From: Planomonospora parontospora
Lineage (GTDB): Bacteria > Actinomycetota > Actinomycetes > Streptosporangiales > Streptosporangiaceae
Assembly: GCA_014647935.1 (NCBI GenBank)
Contig: BMQD01000005.1
Location: 1-64,000 of the forward strand
Length of the DNA stretch: 64,000 nucleotides
Direction of reading: 5' to 3'
Shown: one piece after another, positions 50,747-58,496 of the stretch
Layout: each line of letters opens with the position of its first letter
Numbering within the stretch: position 1 is the first letter of the stretch
The notes under the pieces: generated by a model
The model's input: the letters and a program-made list of their open reading frames with translations, nothing else
Database searches by the model: none
Told to the model about the DNA's origin: nothing
Translations under genes and position numbers: made by a program

Positions 50747-51690
50747 GGATCGCGGTGACGGGCGCGTCGGGGTTCGCGGGCGGCGCGGTGTGCCGGGCGG
50801 CCCGCGCCGAGGGCTGGGAGGTGCACGCCTTCGGGCGGCGGCCCGCGGTGCAGCCCGCCCACGTCGGCGGCGCGCCGTACCTGGCGTGGGACCTGCTCGG
50901 CGGGCGGGGCCCGCGGCCCGGGCTGCCGGAGGTGGACGCGGTGGTCCACTGCGCGGGCGGCGTCACGGACTGGGGGCCGCCGGCGGAGATCTGGGCGGCC
51001 AACGTGGCCGGGACGCGGAGCGCGGCGGAGGCGTTCCCCCGGGCCGGGTTCGTGCACGTGAGCACGGCGAGCGTCTACGACCCGTTCCGGCCGACCGTGA
51101 TGGCGCGTGAGGACGAGGCCCCGGTCGCACGGTACGTCAACGCCTACGGCGCGTCCAAGGCCGCCGCGGAGCGGGCCGCGGCGGAGGCGGCCCCGGGCCG
51201 GACGATCGTCCTGCGCCCGCACGCCGTCTACGGTCCCGGGGACACGACCCTGCTCCCCCGCGTGCTCGGCGCGGTCCGGGGCCGGCGGCTGGTCGCCGTG
51301 GGCGACGGGCGGCAGCGGGTCAGCCTCACCTCGGTGGAGAACCTGGCCCGGGCCTGCCTGCTCGCGGCCGAGGCCGTACGGCGCGGCACCTGCGGTGTCC
51401 TCAACGTCACCGACGCCGAGCCGGTCGTCCTGGACGACGCGCTGCGCGCGATCCTGCGGGAGCGAGGCGTCGTCGCGGAGCCGTACTATCTGCCGCTCCG
51501 GCTCGCCGAGCCCGTCGCCGCCGTCGCCGAGACGGCCGCCCGGCTGCTCGGGCGGACGAGGCCGCCCCGCCTGACCCGGTACGCCGTCGGCCATCTGGCC
51601 GTCGAGCGCACGCTGGACATCACCGCCGCCCGCGAGGTGCTCGGCTACCGTCCGGCGCCCACGTCGTTCGCGGGCGCCGCGGACTGGTGA
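50743..51690 (+). CDS. NAD(P)-dependent epimerase/reductase (OleD-like)
   Basis: 315 aa extended SDR. The Rossmann motif is TGASGFAGG (6-14). AVVHCAGGVTDWG follows, catalytic Ser lies in VHVSTASVYD, and Y135-x3-K139 in YGASK. The substrate part has RPHAVYGPGDTTLLPRVL and VTDAEPVVLDDALRAIL. These are shared by 3-beta-HSD/OleD-type reductases that convert 2-alkyl-3-keto acids to hydroxy acids. It is the last gene of the operon; a 122-bp gap follows before the next gene. Confidence 0.85.
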   Translation: MRIAVTGASGFAGGAVCRAARAEGWEVHAFGRRPAVQPAHVGGAPYLAWDLLGGRGPRPGLPEVDAVVHCAGGVTDWGPPAEIWAANVAGTRSAAEAFPRAGFVHVSTASVYDPFRPTVMAREDEAPVARYVNAYGASKAAAERAAAEAAPGRTIVLRPHAVYGPGDTTLLPRVLGAVRGRRLVAVGDGRQRVSLTSVENLARACLLAAEAVRRGTCGVLNVTDAEPVVLDDALRAILRERGVVAEPYYLPLRLAEPVAAVAETAARLLGRTRPPRLTRYAVGHLAVERTLDITAAREVLGYRPAPTSFAGAADW

Positions 51691-51812
51691 GCCCGGCGGG
51701 GGCGGCATTCCCAGTCGGATTGATCGGGACATGACCTAATACATGGGCTAATGAGCCGATATCAGGCACTAACCTGCGGCAGCCTCGGGGACGCACGGGG
51801 AATAGTGAAAAG

Positions 51813-53291
51813 ATGGCAGGTCACAGGCGTCGTCCCGGCATCGGATCGAGCCTGGCGTTCACGCTCGGCTCGGCGGTGCTGTGGGGTCTGGCCCACCTGC
51901 GGGCCGGGCGGCGCAGGACGGGCGTCCTGCTCATGGTCTCCTCCCTGACCGTGATCACCGCGGCCGCGACCGCGTTCCTCACCGCCGAGTCCTCCCTGCT
52001 GGCCCTGGCCGTGCGGCCCGGCTGGCTGCAGGCCTTCGGGGCGGTGGCGCTGCTGCTGGGGACCGTCACCGTGGCCGTGGTCATCCGGTCCCACCGGCTC
52101 CTCCGGCCGCAGGGCCTCGGCCGTGCCGGCCGCCGCCTGTCCGCCTTCGCTGTGGGCCTGCTGTGCGTGCTGGTGATGCTCCCCGCGGTGTACGCCGCCC
52201 GGCTCGCCCACGTCTCCCAGCACGTGATGACCACGCTGTTCGCGGCCGGTCCCACCCCCGTGCCGGCCGACCCGTGGCAGGGCCGGGAGCGGCTCAACGT
52301 CCTGCTGGTCGGCGCGGACGCCGCCACCGGCCGGTACGGCGTGCGCACCGACAGCGTGACCGTGGCGAGCGTCGACACCCGCACCGGTGACACGGTCCTG
52401 CTCGGCCTGCCCCGCAACCTGGAGCACGTCCCCATGCCGGCCGGCCCGGCCCGCGACCGGTTCCCGCACGGCTTCGCGGGCGAACCGCCGCACACGCCGG
52501 GGATCCTGAACGAGATCTGGCAGTACGCCGAGGACCACCCCGAGACGGTCCCCGGCACCCCCGACGGCGAGCGCGGTCCCACCCTGCTGAAGCGGACGGT
52601 CGGTGACGTCCTCGGTCTGGACGTGCCCTACTACGCGATGGTCGACATGCGGGGCTTCGCCAAGATGATCGACGCGATGGGCGGCGTCCGCCTCACCGTG
52701 CCCGCGCCCATCGTGTACGGCAGGCGGAACGAGGGCGTCGTCCGGCCCGGCACCCGCGTCCTGTCCGGCGAGGAGGCGCTCTGGTACGGCCGGTCCCGCA
52801 CCCACACCAGCGACTACGTCCGGATGAGCCGGCAGAAGTGCCTGCTGAACGCCGTGGCCAAGCAGGCCGACCCGGTGACGGTCATCGGCGGCTTCGAGGA
52901 GATCGCGGACGCCGCGCTGGACACCGTGTCCACCGACATCCCCCGGCCGCTCCTGCCCCACCTGGTCGACCTGGCCGACAAAGTGAAGGGGACCCGGATC
53001 AGGAGCCTGCAGTTCGTCCCGCCCGCGATCGACCCCGTCGCGCCCGATTACCCCCTGATCAGACGCAAGGTCGCCGCCGCGCTGCCCCCCGGCGCCACCG
53101 CCGCGTCCGGCCCGGCCGCCCGGCCGGCCACCCCTGCTCCCGCCTCGCCACCGAGCCCGACGGCATCGACGGCATCGGAATCCGGCCCGGCGCCGACCTC
53201 CGGCACGACCCCGGCGTCCACACCGACACCGACGCCGACACCGACACCGACACCTCAGGAGACCGTCGTCCTCGACGAGACCTGCCCTTGA
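51813..53291 (+). CDS. LCP-family protein with multi-TM N-terminus
   Basis: 492 aa, ATG at 51813. Four hydrophobic segments occupy residues 1-130 (LAFTLGSAVLWGLAHL, TGVLLMVSSLTVITAAATAFL, LQAFGAVALLLGTVTVAVVI, AVGLLCVLVMLPAVYAARLA). The LCP domain follows: NVLLVGADAATGRYGVRTDSVTVASVDTRTGDTVLLGLPRNLEHVPMP, MVDMRGFAKMIDAMGGVRLTVPAPI, GEEALWYGRSRTHTSDYVRMSRQK. The tail is Pro/Thr-rich with a (TPTP)n run near 475. It differs from the LCP protein at 43462 by lacking LytR_C and having more TMs. It probably ligates wall polymers. Confidence 0.88.
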   Translation: MAGHRRRPGIGSSLAFTLGSAVLWGLAHLRAGRRRTGVLLMVSSLTVITAAATAFLTAESSLLALAVRPGWLQAFGAVALLLGTVTVAVVIRSHRLLRPQGLGRAGRRLSAFAVGLLCVLVMLPAVYAARLAHVSQHVMTTLFAAGPTPVPADPWQGRERLNVLLVGADAATGRYGVRTDSVTVASVDTRTGDTVLLGLPRNLEHVPMPAGPARDRFPHGFAGEPPHTPGILNEIWQYAEDHPETVPGTPDGERGPTLLKRTVGDVLGLDVPYYAMVDMRGFAKMIDAMGGVRLTVPAPIVYGRRNEGVVRPGTRVLSGEEALWYGRSRTHTSDYVRMSRQKCLLNAVAKQADPVTVIGGFEEIADAALDTVSTDIPRPLLPHLVDLADKVKGTRIRSLQFVPPAIDPVAPDYPLIRRKVAAALPPGATAASGPAARPATPAPASPPSPTASTASESGPAPTSGTTPASTPTPTPTPTPTPQETVVLDETCP

Positions 53292-53330
53292 TCTCCTCCG
53301 GCCGGAAAGCGCGGCGCCCCGCAGGAGCCG

Positions 53331-53744
53331 TCAGACGGGCACCAGGGTGATGCGCTCACCACACAGGACGGACATGTCGTCGACATCGGAGGTGAGCATC
53401 ACGACAGGACCGGGCTGACTGCGGGCGGTGACCGCGACCATGGCGTCGAGCGCGTACTTGTGCCCGTGCAATCCCGTCTCCATCAGCAGCTGAGCCGCCT
53501 CCCTGAGGCGTTCGGCGCCGAGTGGTTCGATGACGAGCTGCGACAGCACGTAGTTCAGCCGTGACCGCTTGATCCCCGCGTGCTGCACCTCGATCAGGGT
53601 GGCTCCGCTGATCACCCGGTTGGCCCCGCGGTCAAGGGCCGAACGCACCAGGTTCATCACCGCGCGATCCTGCTCCATGTACAGCGACAACCCTTGAGAG
53701 TCGAGCACGAGAGTGCCTCCGCCCTCTATCCGGCGGCCCGCCAT
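53331..53744 (-). CDS. PIN-domain toxin (VapC-like)
   Basis: 137 aa. The four acidic PIN positions can be read: D15 (LVLDSQG), E52 (ATLIEVQHAG), D100 (YALDAMVAV) and D120/D122 (TSDVDDM). VapC-type RNases cleave tRNA or rRNA when freed from their antitoxin. The gene overlaps the upstream RHH gene by 19 bp. The start ATG at 53744 is the longest; the conserved core begins at about residue 11. Confidence 0.8.
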   Translation of the reverse strand: MAGRRIEGGGTLVLDSQGLSLYMEQDRAVMNLVRSALDRGANRVISGATLIEVQHAGIKRSRLNYVLSQLVIEPLGAERLREAAQLLMETGLHGHKYALDAMVAVTARSQPGPVVMLTSDVDDMSVLCGERITLVPV

Positions 53745-53998
53745 CCCGCCTCCCGCTGCTCGGCGGCCGACCAGACATCCAGGGCGGTGCGCCTCTCGCC
53801 GTCGCTGAACGCCCCGTGCTCCCGCTCGTATTCGTCCAGGTAGGAGGCGGTCGCACGATTGCGCAAGTGCTCCTCCACCGCCGCCGCGACCAGTGCCGAC
53901 ACCCCCCGGTTCCCCACCATCTCACGCAACGCGTGAACGGTGCCCTCCGGCAGGGAGACACTGATCACCTTCGCGGGACCTTCACCGATCCCCGGCAT
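53726..53998 (-). CDS. RHH-type antitoxin (VapB-like)
   Basis: 90 aa from the ATG at 53998 with GAGGAAG upstream; a GTG at 54016 would add six residues. The N-terminal strand KVISVSLPEGTVHALREMVGNRGVSALVAAAVEEHL is a ribbon-helix-helix. The C-terminal EYEREHGAFSDGERRTALDVWSAAEQREAGW is the toxin-neutralising arm. It overlaps the PIN gene, as usual for TA pairs, and is probably autoregulated from the AT-rich sequence at 54015-54050. Confidence 0.78.
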   Translation of the reverse strand: MPGIGEGPAKVISVSLPEGTVHALREMVGNRGVSALVAAAVEEHLRNRATASYLDEYEREHGAFSDGERRTALDVWSAAEQREAGWRAAG

Positions 53999-54114
53999 GC
54001 TCGCTTCCTCGATCACACCTCAATTTAACAATCGGATTAGCAATTCGTCTCCCCGGCGCTGGAAACGCGCCCGCCCTCCAGCCGCCGTCCCGGCGGCTCC
54101 CCGGGCGGCCCCGG

Positions 54115-54618
54115 CTACGAGCGCGCCCTCCCGGCCCTCGGCGCGACTCCCGCCCTGGCCATGCCCGCGACCACCAGGTGGTGGAAGGGGCGGATGACGT
54201 TGAAGTAGACCGGCCCGGTCCAGCGGTGGTACTTCACGACCGTCACGACGTGGAAGCGGCCGGGCTCGGCCACCACCGCGATCCACGCGCTCAGGTGCGA
54301 CTCCGTGGTGCCCGCCACGAAGTAGCGCCCCTCCTCGGCCTCGGCGACGGTGAAGAAGGCCAGCTTCTCCCCGGGCGTGAACGGGACGTCCTGCGGGCGC
54401 AGGCCCGCGGCCGAGGGCAGCTCGCCCTGGCGCATGCCGAGCAGGCGCACGAACCCCGCCCGGACGCGGTAGAGGAAGCGCATCCAGCCCGGCTCGTAGG
54501 AGATGAGCCCGGCCAGGAACTCCCTGAGGGTGACGTCCCCCTCGACTGTCTTGACGTCCACGTGGTCCGCGTCCCGGGTGAGGGTGCGGAGCTCCGGCCA
54601 TTCGACGGCGTACGGCAT
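54115..54618 (-). CDS. DUF2867-family protein
   Basis: 167 aa soluble protein. VEWPELRTLTRDADHVDVKTVEGDVTLREFLAGL leads into a helix-rich core. FFTVAEAEEGRYFVAGTTESHLSAWIAVV, FHVVTVVKYHRWTGPVYFNVIRPFHHLVVAGM ends the domain. This is the DUF2867 pattern, a fold related to START/SRPBCC-like lipid or ligand binders. The role is unknown. A perfect 18-bp palindrome lies about 100 bp upstream, suggesting TetR control by a regulator outside the window. Confidence 0.75.
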   Translation of the reverse strand: MPYAVEWPELRTLTRDADHVDVKTVEGDVTLREFLAGLISYEPGWMRFLYRVRAGFVRLLGMRQGELPSAAGLRPQDVPFTPGEKLAFFTVAEAEEGRYFVAGTTESHLSAWIAVVAEPGRFHVVTVVKYHRWTGPVYFNVIRPFHHLVVAGMARAGVAPRAGRARS

Positions 54619-54720
54619 GGTCGCTCCTGATCGGAGAGTAGGAGGGCAGGGCGGCCGGATCCGGCCGCCCGGAAGGGCTCCGGCCCGGCGGGCCCTGCCG
54701 GGTCGCCACTCGAGACGATT

Positions 54721-54738
54721 CCATACGGTCCCGTATGG
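54721..54738. promoter_or_regulatory. Perfect palindrome, TetR-type operator candidate
   Basis: CCATACGG-TC-CCGTATGG, 8-bp perfect arms, in the 300-bp gap between divergent DUF2867 and CooC-like genes. No TetR gene lies in the window. Confidence 0.5.
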
Positions 54739-54754
54739 TCTGCACCCGGGGTGC

Positions 54755-54840
54755 CCCGGACCGGGTCACGGCACGTCCCCCTTTCCGCCGACCCACACCC
54801 GGACCGGGTCACGACACGCCCCTCTTTCCGCCAACCCGCA
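54755..54840. repeat. 43-bp tandem duplication
   Basis: Copies 54755-54797 and 54798-54840 differ at about six positions. They lie in the same gap as the palindrome; the rest of the gap shows no gene. Confidence 0.85.
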
Positions 54841-54918
54841 CCCGCACCTCACTCGCCGTGGCATGATGGCCACGCGCAGAGGTTGCAATGGTTTTCATAA
54901 TCAGATTGGATCGTCGTC

Positions 54919-55884
54919 GTGAGGGTGGCATTCGTCGGCAAGGGCGGCAGCGGAAAGACGACTCTGTCGGCGCTGTTCGCGAGATACACGGCACGTCAGG
55001 GCGGCCCGGTCGTCGCCGTCGACGCCGACATCAACCAGCACCTGGGCATGGTGCTGGGCGTGGAGGAGGACGGGTTGCCCCGCCCGATGGGCTCCCACCT
55101 GGCCGAGATCAAGGAGTGGCTGCGCGGCGACAACCCCCGCATCACCTCGGCCGCCGCCATGGTCAAGACCACCCCGCCCGGCCGCGGCTCCCGGCTGCTG
55201 AACCTGGATCCGGCCGACGACCCGGTCCACGCCCGTTTCTCGGCCGTGACGCCGGAGGGCCCGCGCCTGATGGTCACCGGCCCGTTCAACGAGGAGGACC
55301 TCGGCGTCGCCTGCTACCACTCCAAGGTCGGCGCGGTGGAGCTCTACCTCAACCACCTCGTCGACGGCCACGGCGAGCACGTCGTGGTGGACATGACCGC
55401 CGGGGCGGACTCCTTCGCCTCCGGTCTGTTCACCCGTTTCGACATGACCTTCCTGGTCGCCGAACCGACCCGCCAGGGCGTCGGCGTCTACCGGCAGTAC
55501 CGCGAGTACGCCGCCGACTACGACGTGCCCATCGCGGTCGTCGGCAACAAGGTCCAGGGCCCCGGCGACGTCGCCTTCCTGCGCGAGCACATCGGCGACG
55601 ACCTGCTCGTCTGCCTGGAGCACTCGGCCGCGGTGCGGGCCATGGAGCAGGGCCGCCCGTTCACCCTGGAGGACCTGGAGCCCGCCAACGCCGACGCCCT
55701 CGGCGTGCTGCTCAAGCACGTCGACTCCCAGGAGAAGGACTGGGAGCGGTTCGGCCGCCAGACCGTCGAGTTCCACCTGCGCAACGCGCGGGCCTGGGCG
55801 AACCGGGCCGTGGGCGAGGACCTCGCGGCCCAGGTCGACCCGGATTTCGTCTTCGGGCCCACACGAGTGTCGCTCCAGCGCTAG
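54919..55884 (+). CDS. CooC/MinD-like P-loop ATPase
   Basis: 321 aa from a GTG at 54919. The deviant Walker A is GKGGSGKTT (7-15, K8 and K13). VVAVDADINQHLGMVLGV is switch I. VVVDMTAGADSFASGLFTRFDMTFLVAEPTRQGVGVYRQY and VVGNKVQGPGDVAFLREH give Walker B and the NK base motif. CooC-type ATPases insert metals or move cargo; no CODH or hydrogenase gene is present here. It is followed at 64 bp by the SCO5389-type gene, so the two probably work together. Confidence 0.82.
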   Translation: MRVAFVGKGGSGKTTLSALFARYTARQGGPVVAVDADINQHLGMVLGVEEDGLPRPMGSHLAEIKEWLRGDNPRITSAAAMVKTTPPGRGSRLLNLDPADDPVHARFSAVTPEGPRLMVTGPFNEEDLGVACYHSKVGAVELYLNHLVDGHGEHVVVDMTAGADSFASGLFTRFDMTFLVAEPTRQGVGVYRQYREYAADYDVPIAVVGNKVQGPGDVAFLREHIGDDLLVCLEHSAAVRAMEQGRPFTLEDLEPANADALGVLLKHVDSQEKDWERFGRQTVEFHLRNARAWANRAVGEDLAAQVDPDFVFGPTRVSLQR

Positions 55885-55948
55885 GTGGAGCGGCGGACGG
55901 ACCCGATCTAGTGTCTGAAAGATCCCCTTTCCGAGAGGAGAACGCAGC

Positions 55949-56335
55949 ATGTCGCTGACCGTTTCCAAGGACCTTCTCGACCAGGCCCAGGCCGGCGAGG
56001 TGGACGACGCGGCGTTCGTCGCCTGCGTCCGCGACTCCCTGCCCTACGCCTGGTCCCTGATCGACGGCCTGGTCCGGGAGCGGGCGCGCACCGGCGCCGA
56101 GTTCACCGACAACACCGTCCCCCCGCCCAGCGAGGAGGCCCGCGGCCAGCTCCTGCGCTGCCTGGCCAGCGACGCCATGCGCGGCGCCCTGGAGCGCCAC
56201 TTCGGAGTGCGGCTGGCCTTCCAGAACTGCCACCGGGTCGCGGTCTTCGACCCGTCCGCCACTTCGGCCCACGCCGAGTTCACCACCGCCCGTTCCCAGA
56301 TCCTCAACCAGTCCCCCGAACTCGTCGACTGCTGA
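55949..56335 (+). CDS. SCO5389-family protein
   Basis: 128 aa with a GAGAGGAG ribosome site. It matches the small actinobacterial family typified by Streptomyces SCO5389: SLPYAWSLIDGLV, NTVPPPSEEARGQLLRCLASDAMRGALERHFGVRLAFQNCHRVAVF and SQILNQSPELVDC. The function is unknown. The family is well conserved in differentiating actinomycetes, and Cys/His in FQNCHR may be important. It forms a likely operon with the CooC-like ATPase. Confidence 0.85.
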   Translation: MSLTVSKDLLDQAQAGEVDDAAFVACVRDSLPYAWSLIDGLVRERARTGAEFTDNTVPPPSEEARGQLLRCLASDAMRGALERHFGVRLAFQNCHRVAVFDPSATSAHAEFTTARSQILNQSPELVDC

Positions 56336-56346
56336 GGCTTGTGCTC

Positions 56347-56383
56347 CTCCGGGTCCGCCGGGCGGTGTCCGGCGGACCCGGAG
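56347..56383. terminator. Strong bidirectional hairpin
   Basis: Perfect 15-bp arms (56347-56361 / 56369-56383), 7-nt loop, between the convergent SCO5389-type and LLM genes. Confidence 0.75.
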
Positions 56384-56416
56384 TCGCGCTCCCGTCCCTC
56401 CCCGTGCCCCGGTCGG

Positions 56417-57502
56417 CTAACGGATCCGGGGCAGGACCTCGGCGCCGAGGCGTCTGATGTTCTCCATCGTCCGGGCGTGGTCGCCCGCGCCCTCGACCAT
56501 CAGGATCAGGTGCCGCAGGCCCGTCGCGGCGGCGGTCCGCTGGATCGACGCGACGCAGTGGTCCGCCGAGCCGACCGGGTGCGTCCCGCACAGGAAGTCC
56601 ACGTAGGCCGGGACGTCCCGGCGCGGTCGAGGCCGCCCGTCCACCGGCACGTATCCCGCCAGCCCCGGCTCCAGCCAGTGCGGCATGCTCTCCCTCAGCT
56701 CCCGTACGGCCCGCGCCGTCGAGTCGGCCACGTACCCCACGGCGGCGGCGACGTGCCCGGGGTCCCGCCGCCCCGCCGGACCGCACACCGGGGCGTCCTC
56801 CTGATCGAGCCCCACCTGACCGGACCCCGCCTGACCGGACCCCGCCTGATCGGCCGCCGACGCGTCCGCCCGTCCCGGATCCGCGGCGTCGTAGGCCCGG
56901 ATCATGGCCGCCTTCTCCTCGTCGCCGACGTGCATGCCGAGCAGCATCGGCAGCCCCCGCGCGGCGGCCAGCGCCGCGGTCCCCGGCGAGGTGCAGGCCA
57001 CCACCGGCCGCAGCCGCGCCGCCGGGACCACCGGCACCCGGCGGAACCTGAAGAACTCCCCGTCGGCCGCGACCTCGCCCCGTTCCAGCGCCGCGCAGAG
57101 CAGGTCGAGCGACTCGGCGAAGCCCCGCTCGAACCGGTCCAGCCCGGTGCCGAACACCTCCAGGTCCACCCACGGCCCGCCCCGGCCCACGCCCAGCAGG
57201 AAACGCCCGCCCGAGACCTGGTCGAGGACGGCCGCCTGCTCGGCCAGGTCGACGGGGTGCCGGGTGGACAGCACGCTCACCGCCGTCCCCACCCGGATCC
57301 GGGTCGTACGGCCCAGCGCCACCCCGGCCAGCGTCGCCGCCGACGGGCACACGCCGTACGACATGAAGTGGTGCTCGGCGATCCACGCGTCGTCGAACCC
57401 GGCCTCCTCGGCGGCGACGACCGCCTCGACCGTGTCCCGCAGCACCTCGCCCGGCGGGCGGCCGGGGAAGCCCGCCGCGACCAGGAAGACGCCGAGCCGC
57501 AT
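56417..57502 (-). CDS. LLM-class (luciferase-like, probably F420/FMN) oxidoreductase
   Basis: 361 aa from the ATG at 57502 (MRLGVFLVAAGFPGRPP); ATG 57520 is also in frame. TIM-barrel motifs: EEAGFDDAWIAEHHFMSYGVCPSAATLAGVALGRTTRIRVGTAVSVLSTRHPVDLAEQAAVLDQVSGGRFLLGVGRGG, then FFRFRRVPVVP and LRHLILMVEGAG. This is the bacterial luciferase/F420-dependent monooxygenase family; the substrate is unknown. An in-frame 15-bp repeat (56815 onward) encodes QAGSG/QAGSG/QVGLD in a loop. It lies 26 bp downstream of rnhB on the same strand. Confidence 0.88.
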   Translation of the reverse strand: MRLGVFLVAAGFPGRPPGEVLRDTVEAVVAAEEAGFDDAWIAEHHFMSYGVCPSAATLAGVALGRTTRIRVGTAVSVLSTRHPVDLAEQAAVLDQVSGGRFLLGVGRGGPWVDLEVFGTGLDRFERGFAESLDLLCAALERGEVAADGEFFRFRRVPVVPAARLRPVVACTSPGTAALAAARGLPMLLGMHVGDEEKAAMIRAYDAADPGRADASAADQAGSGQAGSGQVGLDQEDAPVCGPAGRRDPGHVAAAVGYVADSTARAVRELRESMPHWLEPGLAGYVPVDGRPRPRRDVPAYVDFLCGTHPVGSADHCVASIQRTAAATGLRHLILMVEGAGDHARTMENIRRLGAEVLPRIR

Positions 57503-57528
57503 CGCCCCGGCCGTCCCCATCGCCCCGG

Positions 57529-58197
57529 CTACCCGAAGAGCCCGAGCTGGCCCGCGCCCGCCGCGGCGTCGCGGTGCCTCCTGAGGTGGCGCCAGCGGGG
57601 CAGCTTGTCGAGGTAGGACCAGGACAGCCGGTGGTGCTCGGTCGGGCCGTGCTCGGCGAGGGCCTTCTGGTGGACCGGGGAGGGGTAGCCGGCGTTGCTC
57701 GCGAAGCCGTACGCGTCGAGGCCGAGGGAGGCCATGTAGGCGTCGCGGCGGACCTTGGCGATCACCGAGGCGGCGGCGACGGAGACGCAGGACAGGTCGC
57801 CCTTGATCTCGCACCGGACCTGCCAGGGCGGGCCCAGGTAGTCGTGCTTGCCGTCCAGGATCACCGCGTCGGGCCGGACCGGCAGCTCGGCGAGGGCCCG
57901 GCGGGCGGCCCGGCGCAGCGCCTCGGTCATGCCGAAGGCGTCGATCTCCTCGTGGGACGCCTCGCCGTACCCGATCCCGGCGGCCCAGCCGGTGATCTCG
58001 GCGACCATGGCCTCGCGGCGGGCCCGGCTGAGCAGCTTGGAGTCGGTGAGCCCGGCGGGCGGCTCGGACAGGTCCGTGACCACCGCGCAGACCGCCACCG
58101 GACCGGCCCACGCCCCCCGGCCGACCTCGTCGATCCCGGCCACCAGCTTCGACCCGCCGTCGGACAGCAGGTTCTCGAGCGCGTAGGAGGGAGGCAC
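57529..58197 (-). CDS. rnhB: Ribonuclease HII
   Basis: 222 aa. The active-site start is [16 protein letters not shown] (D23, E24). Further motifs are [20 protein letters not shown] (third Asp) and [14 protein letters not shown], with the [19 protein letters not shown] core. It removes ribonucleotides from DNA and RNA-DNA hybrids. The last residues, GQLGLFG, look like a beta-clamp-binding motif (QLxLF), which would link it to replication. It is upstream of and co-directional with the LLM gene. Confidence 0.95.
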   Translation of the reverse strand: MPPSYALENLLSDGGSKLVAGIDEVGRGAWAGPVAVCAVVTDLSEPPAGLTDSKLLSRARREAMVAEITGWAAGIGYGEASHEEIDAFGMTEALRRAARRALAELPVRPDAVILDGKHDYLGPPWQVRCEIKGDLSCVSVAAASVIAKVRRDAYMASLGLDAYGFASNAGYPSPVHQKALAEHGPTEHHRLSWSYLDKLPRWRHLRRHRDAAAGAGQLGLFG

Positions 58198-58496
58198 AGG
58201 AGAAGCCTAACCTCGCGCTTTCGCCGCGGGGACGGCCTGGCTCGACCGTCCGAACGTGGAGAGCGCCCGAACCGGGACGACGGACTCATCCGCCGCGTCC
58301 CGGGCGGTGGTCTCCCCCGCTCGGCGTCGTGGCCGGGCGCGGCAGTCCCGGCCTCGGCACGGAGATCGCCAGAGGTCATGGCGCGGTTCCGGTGAGCTGG
58401 GCGTGAACCGGAGGGCCTCGGCGATCTCCGCGTAGCGGTGCAGCAGGAAGTCGTGGGGCGGGGAGACACGATTGGGGCGGGGCAGCAGCGCGGGGG

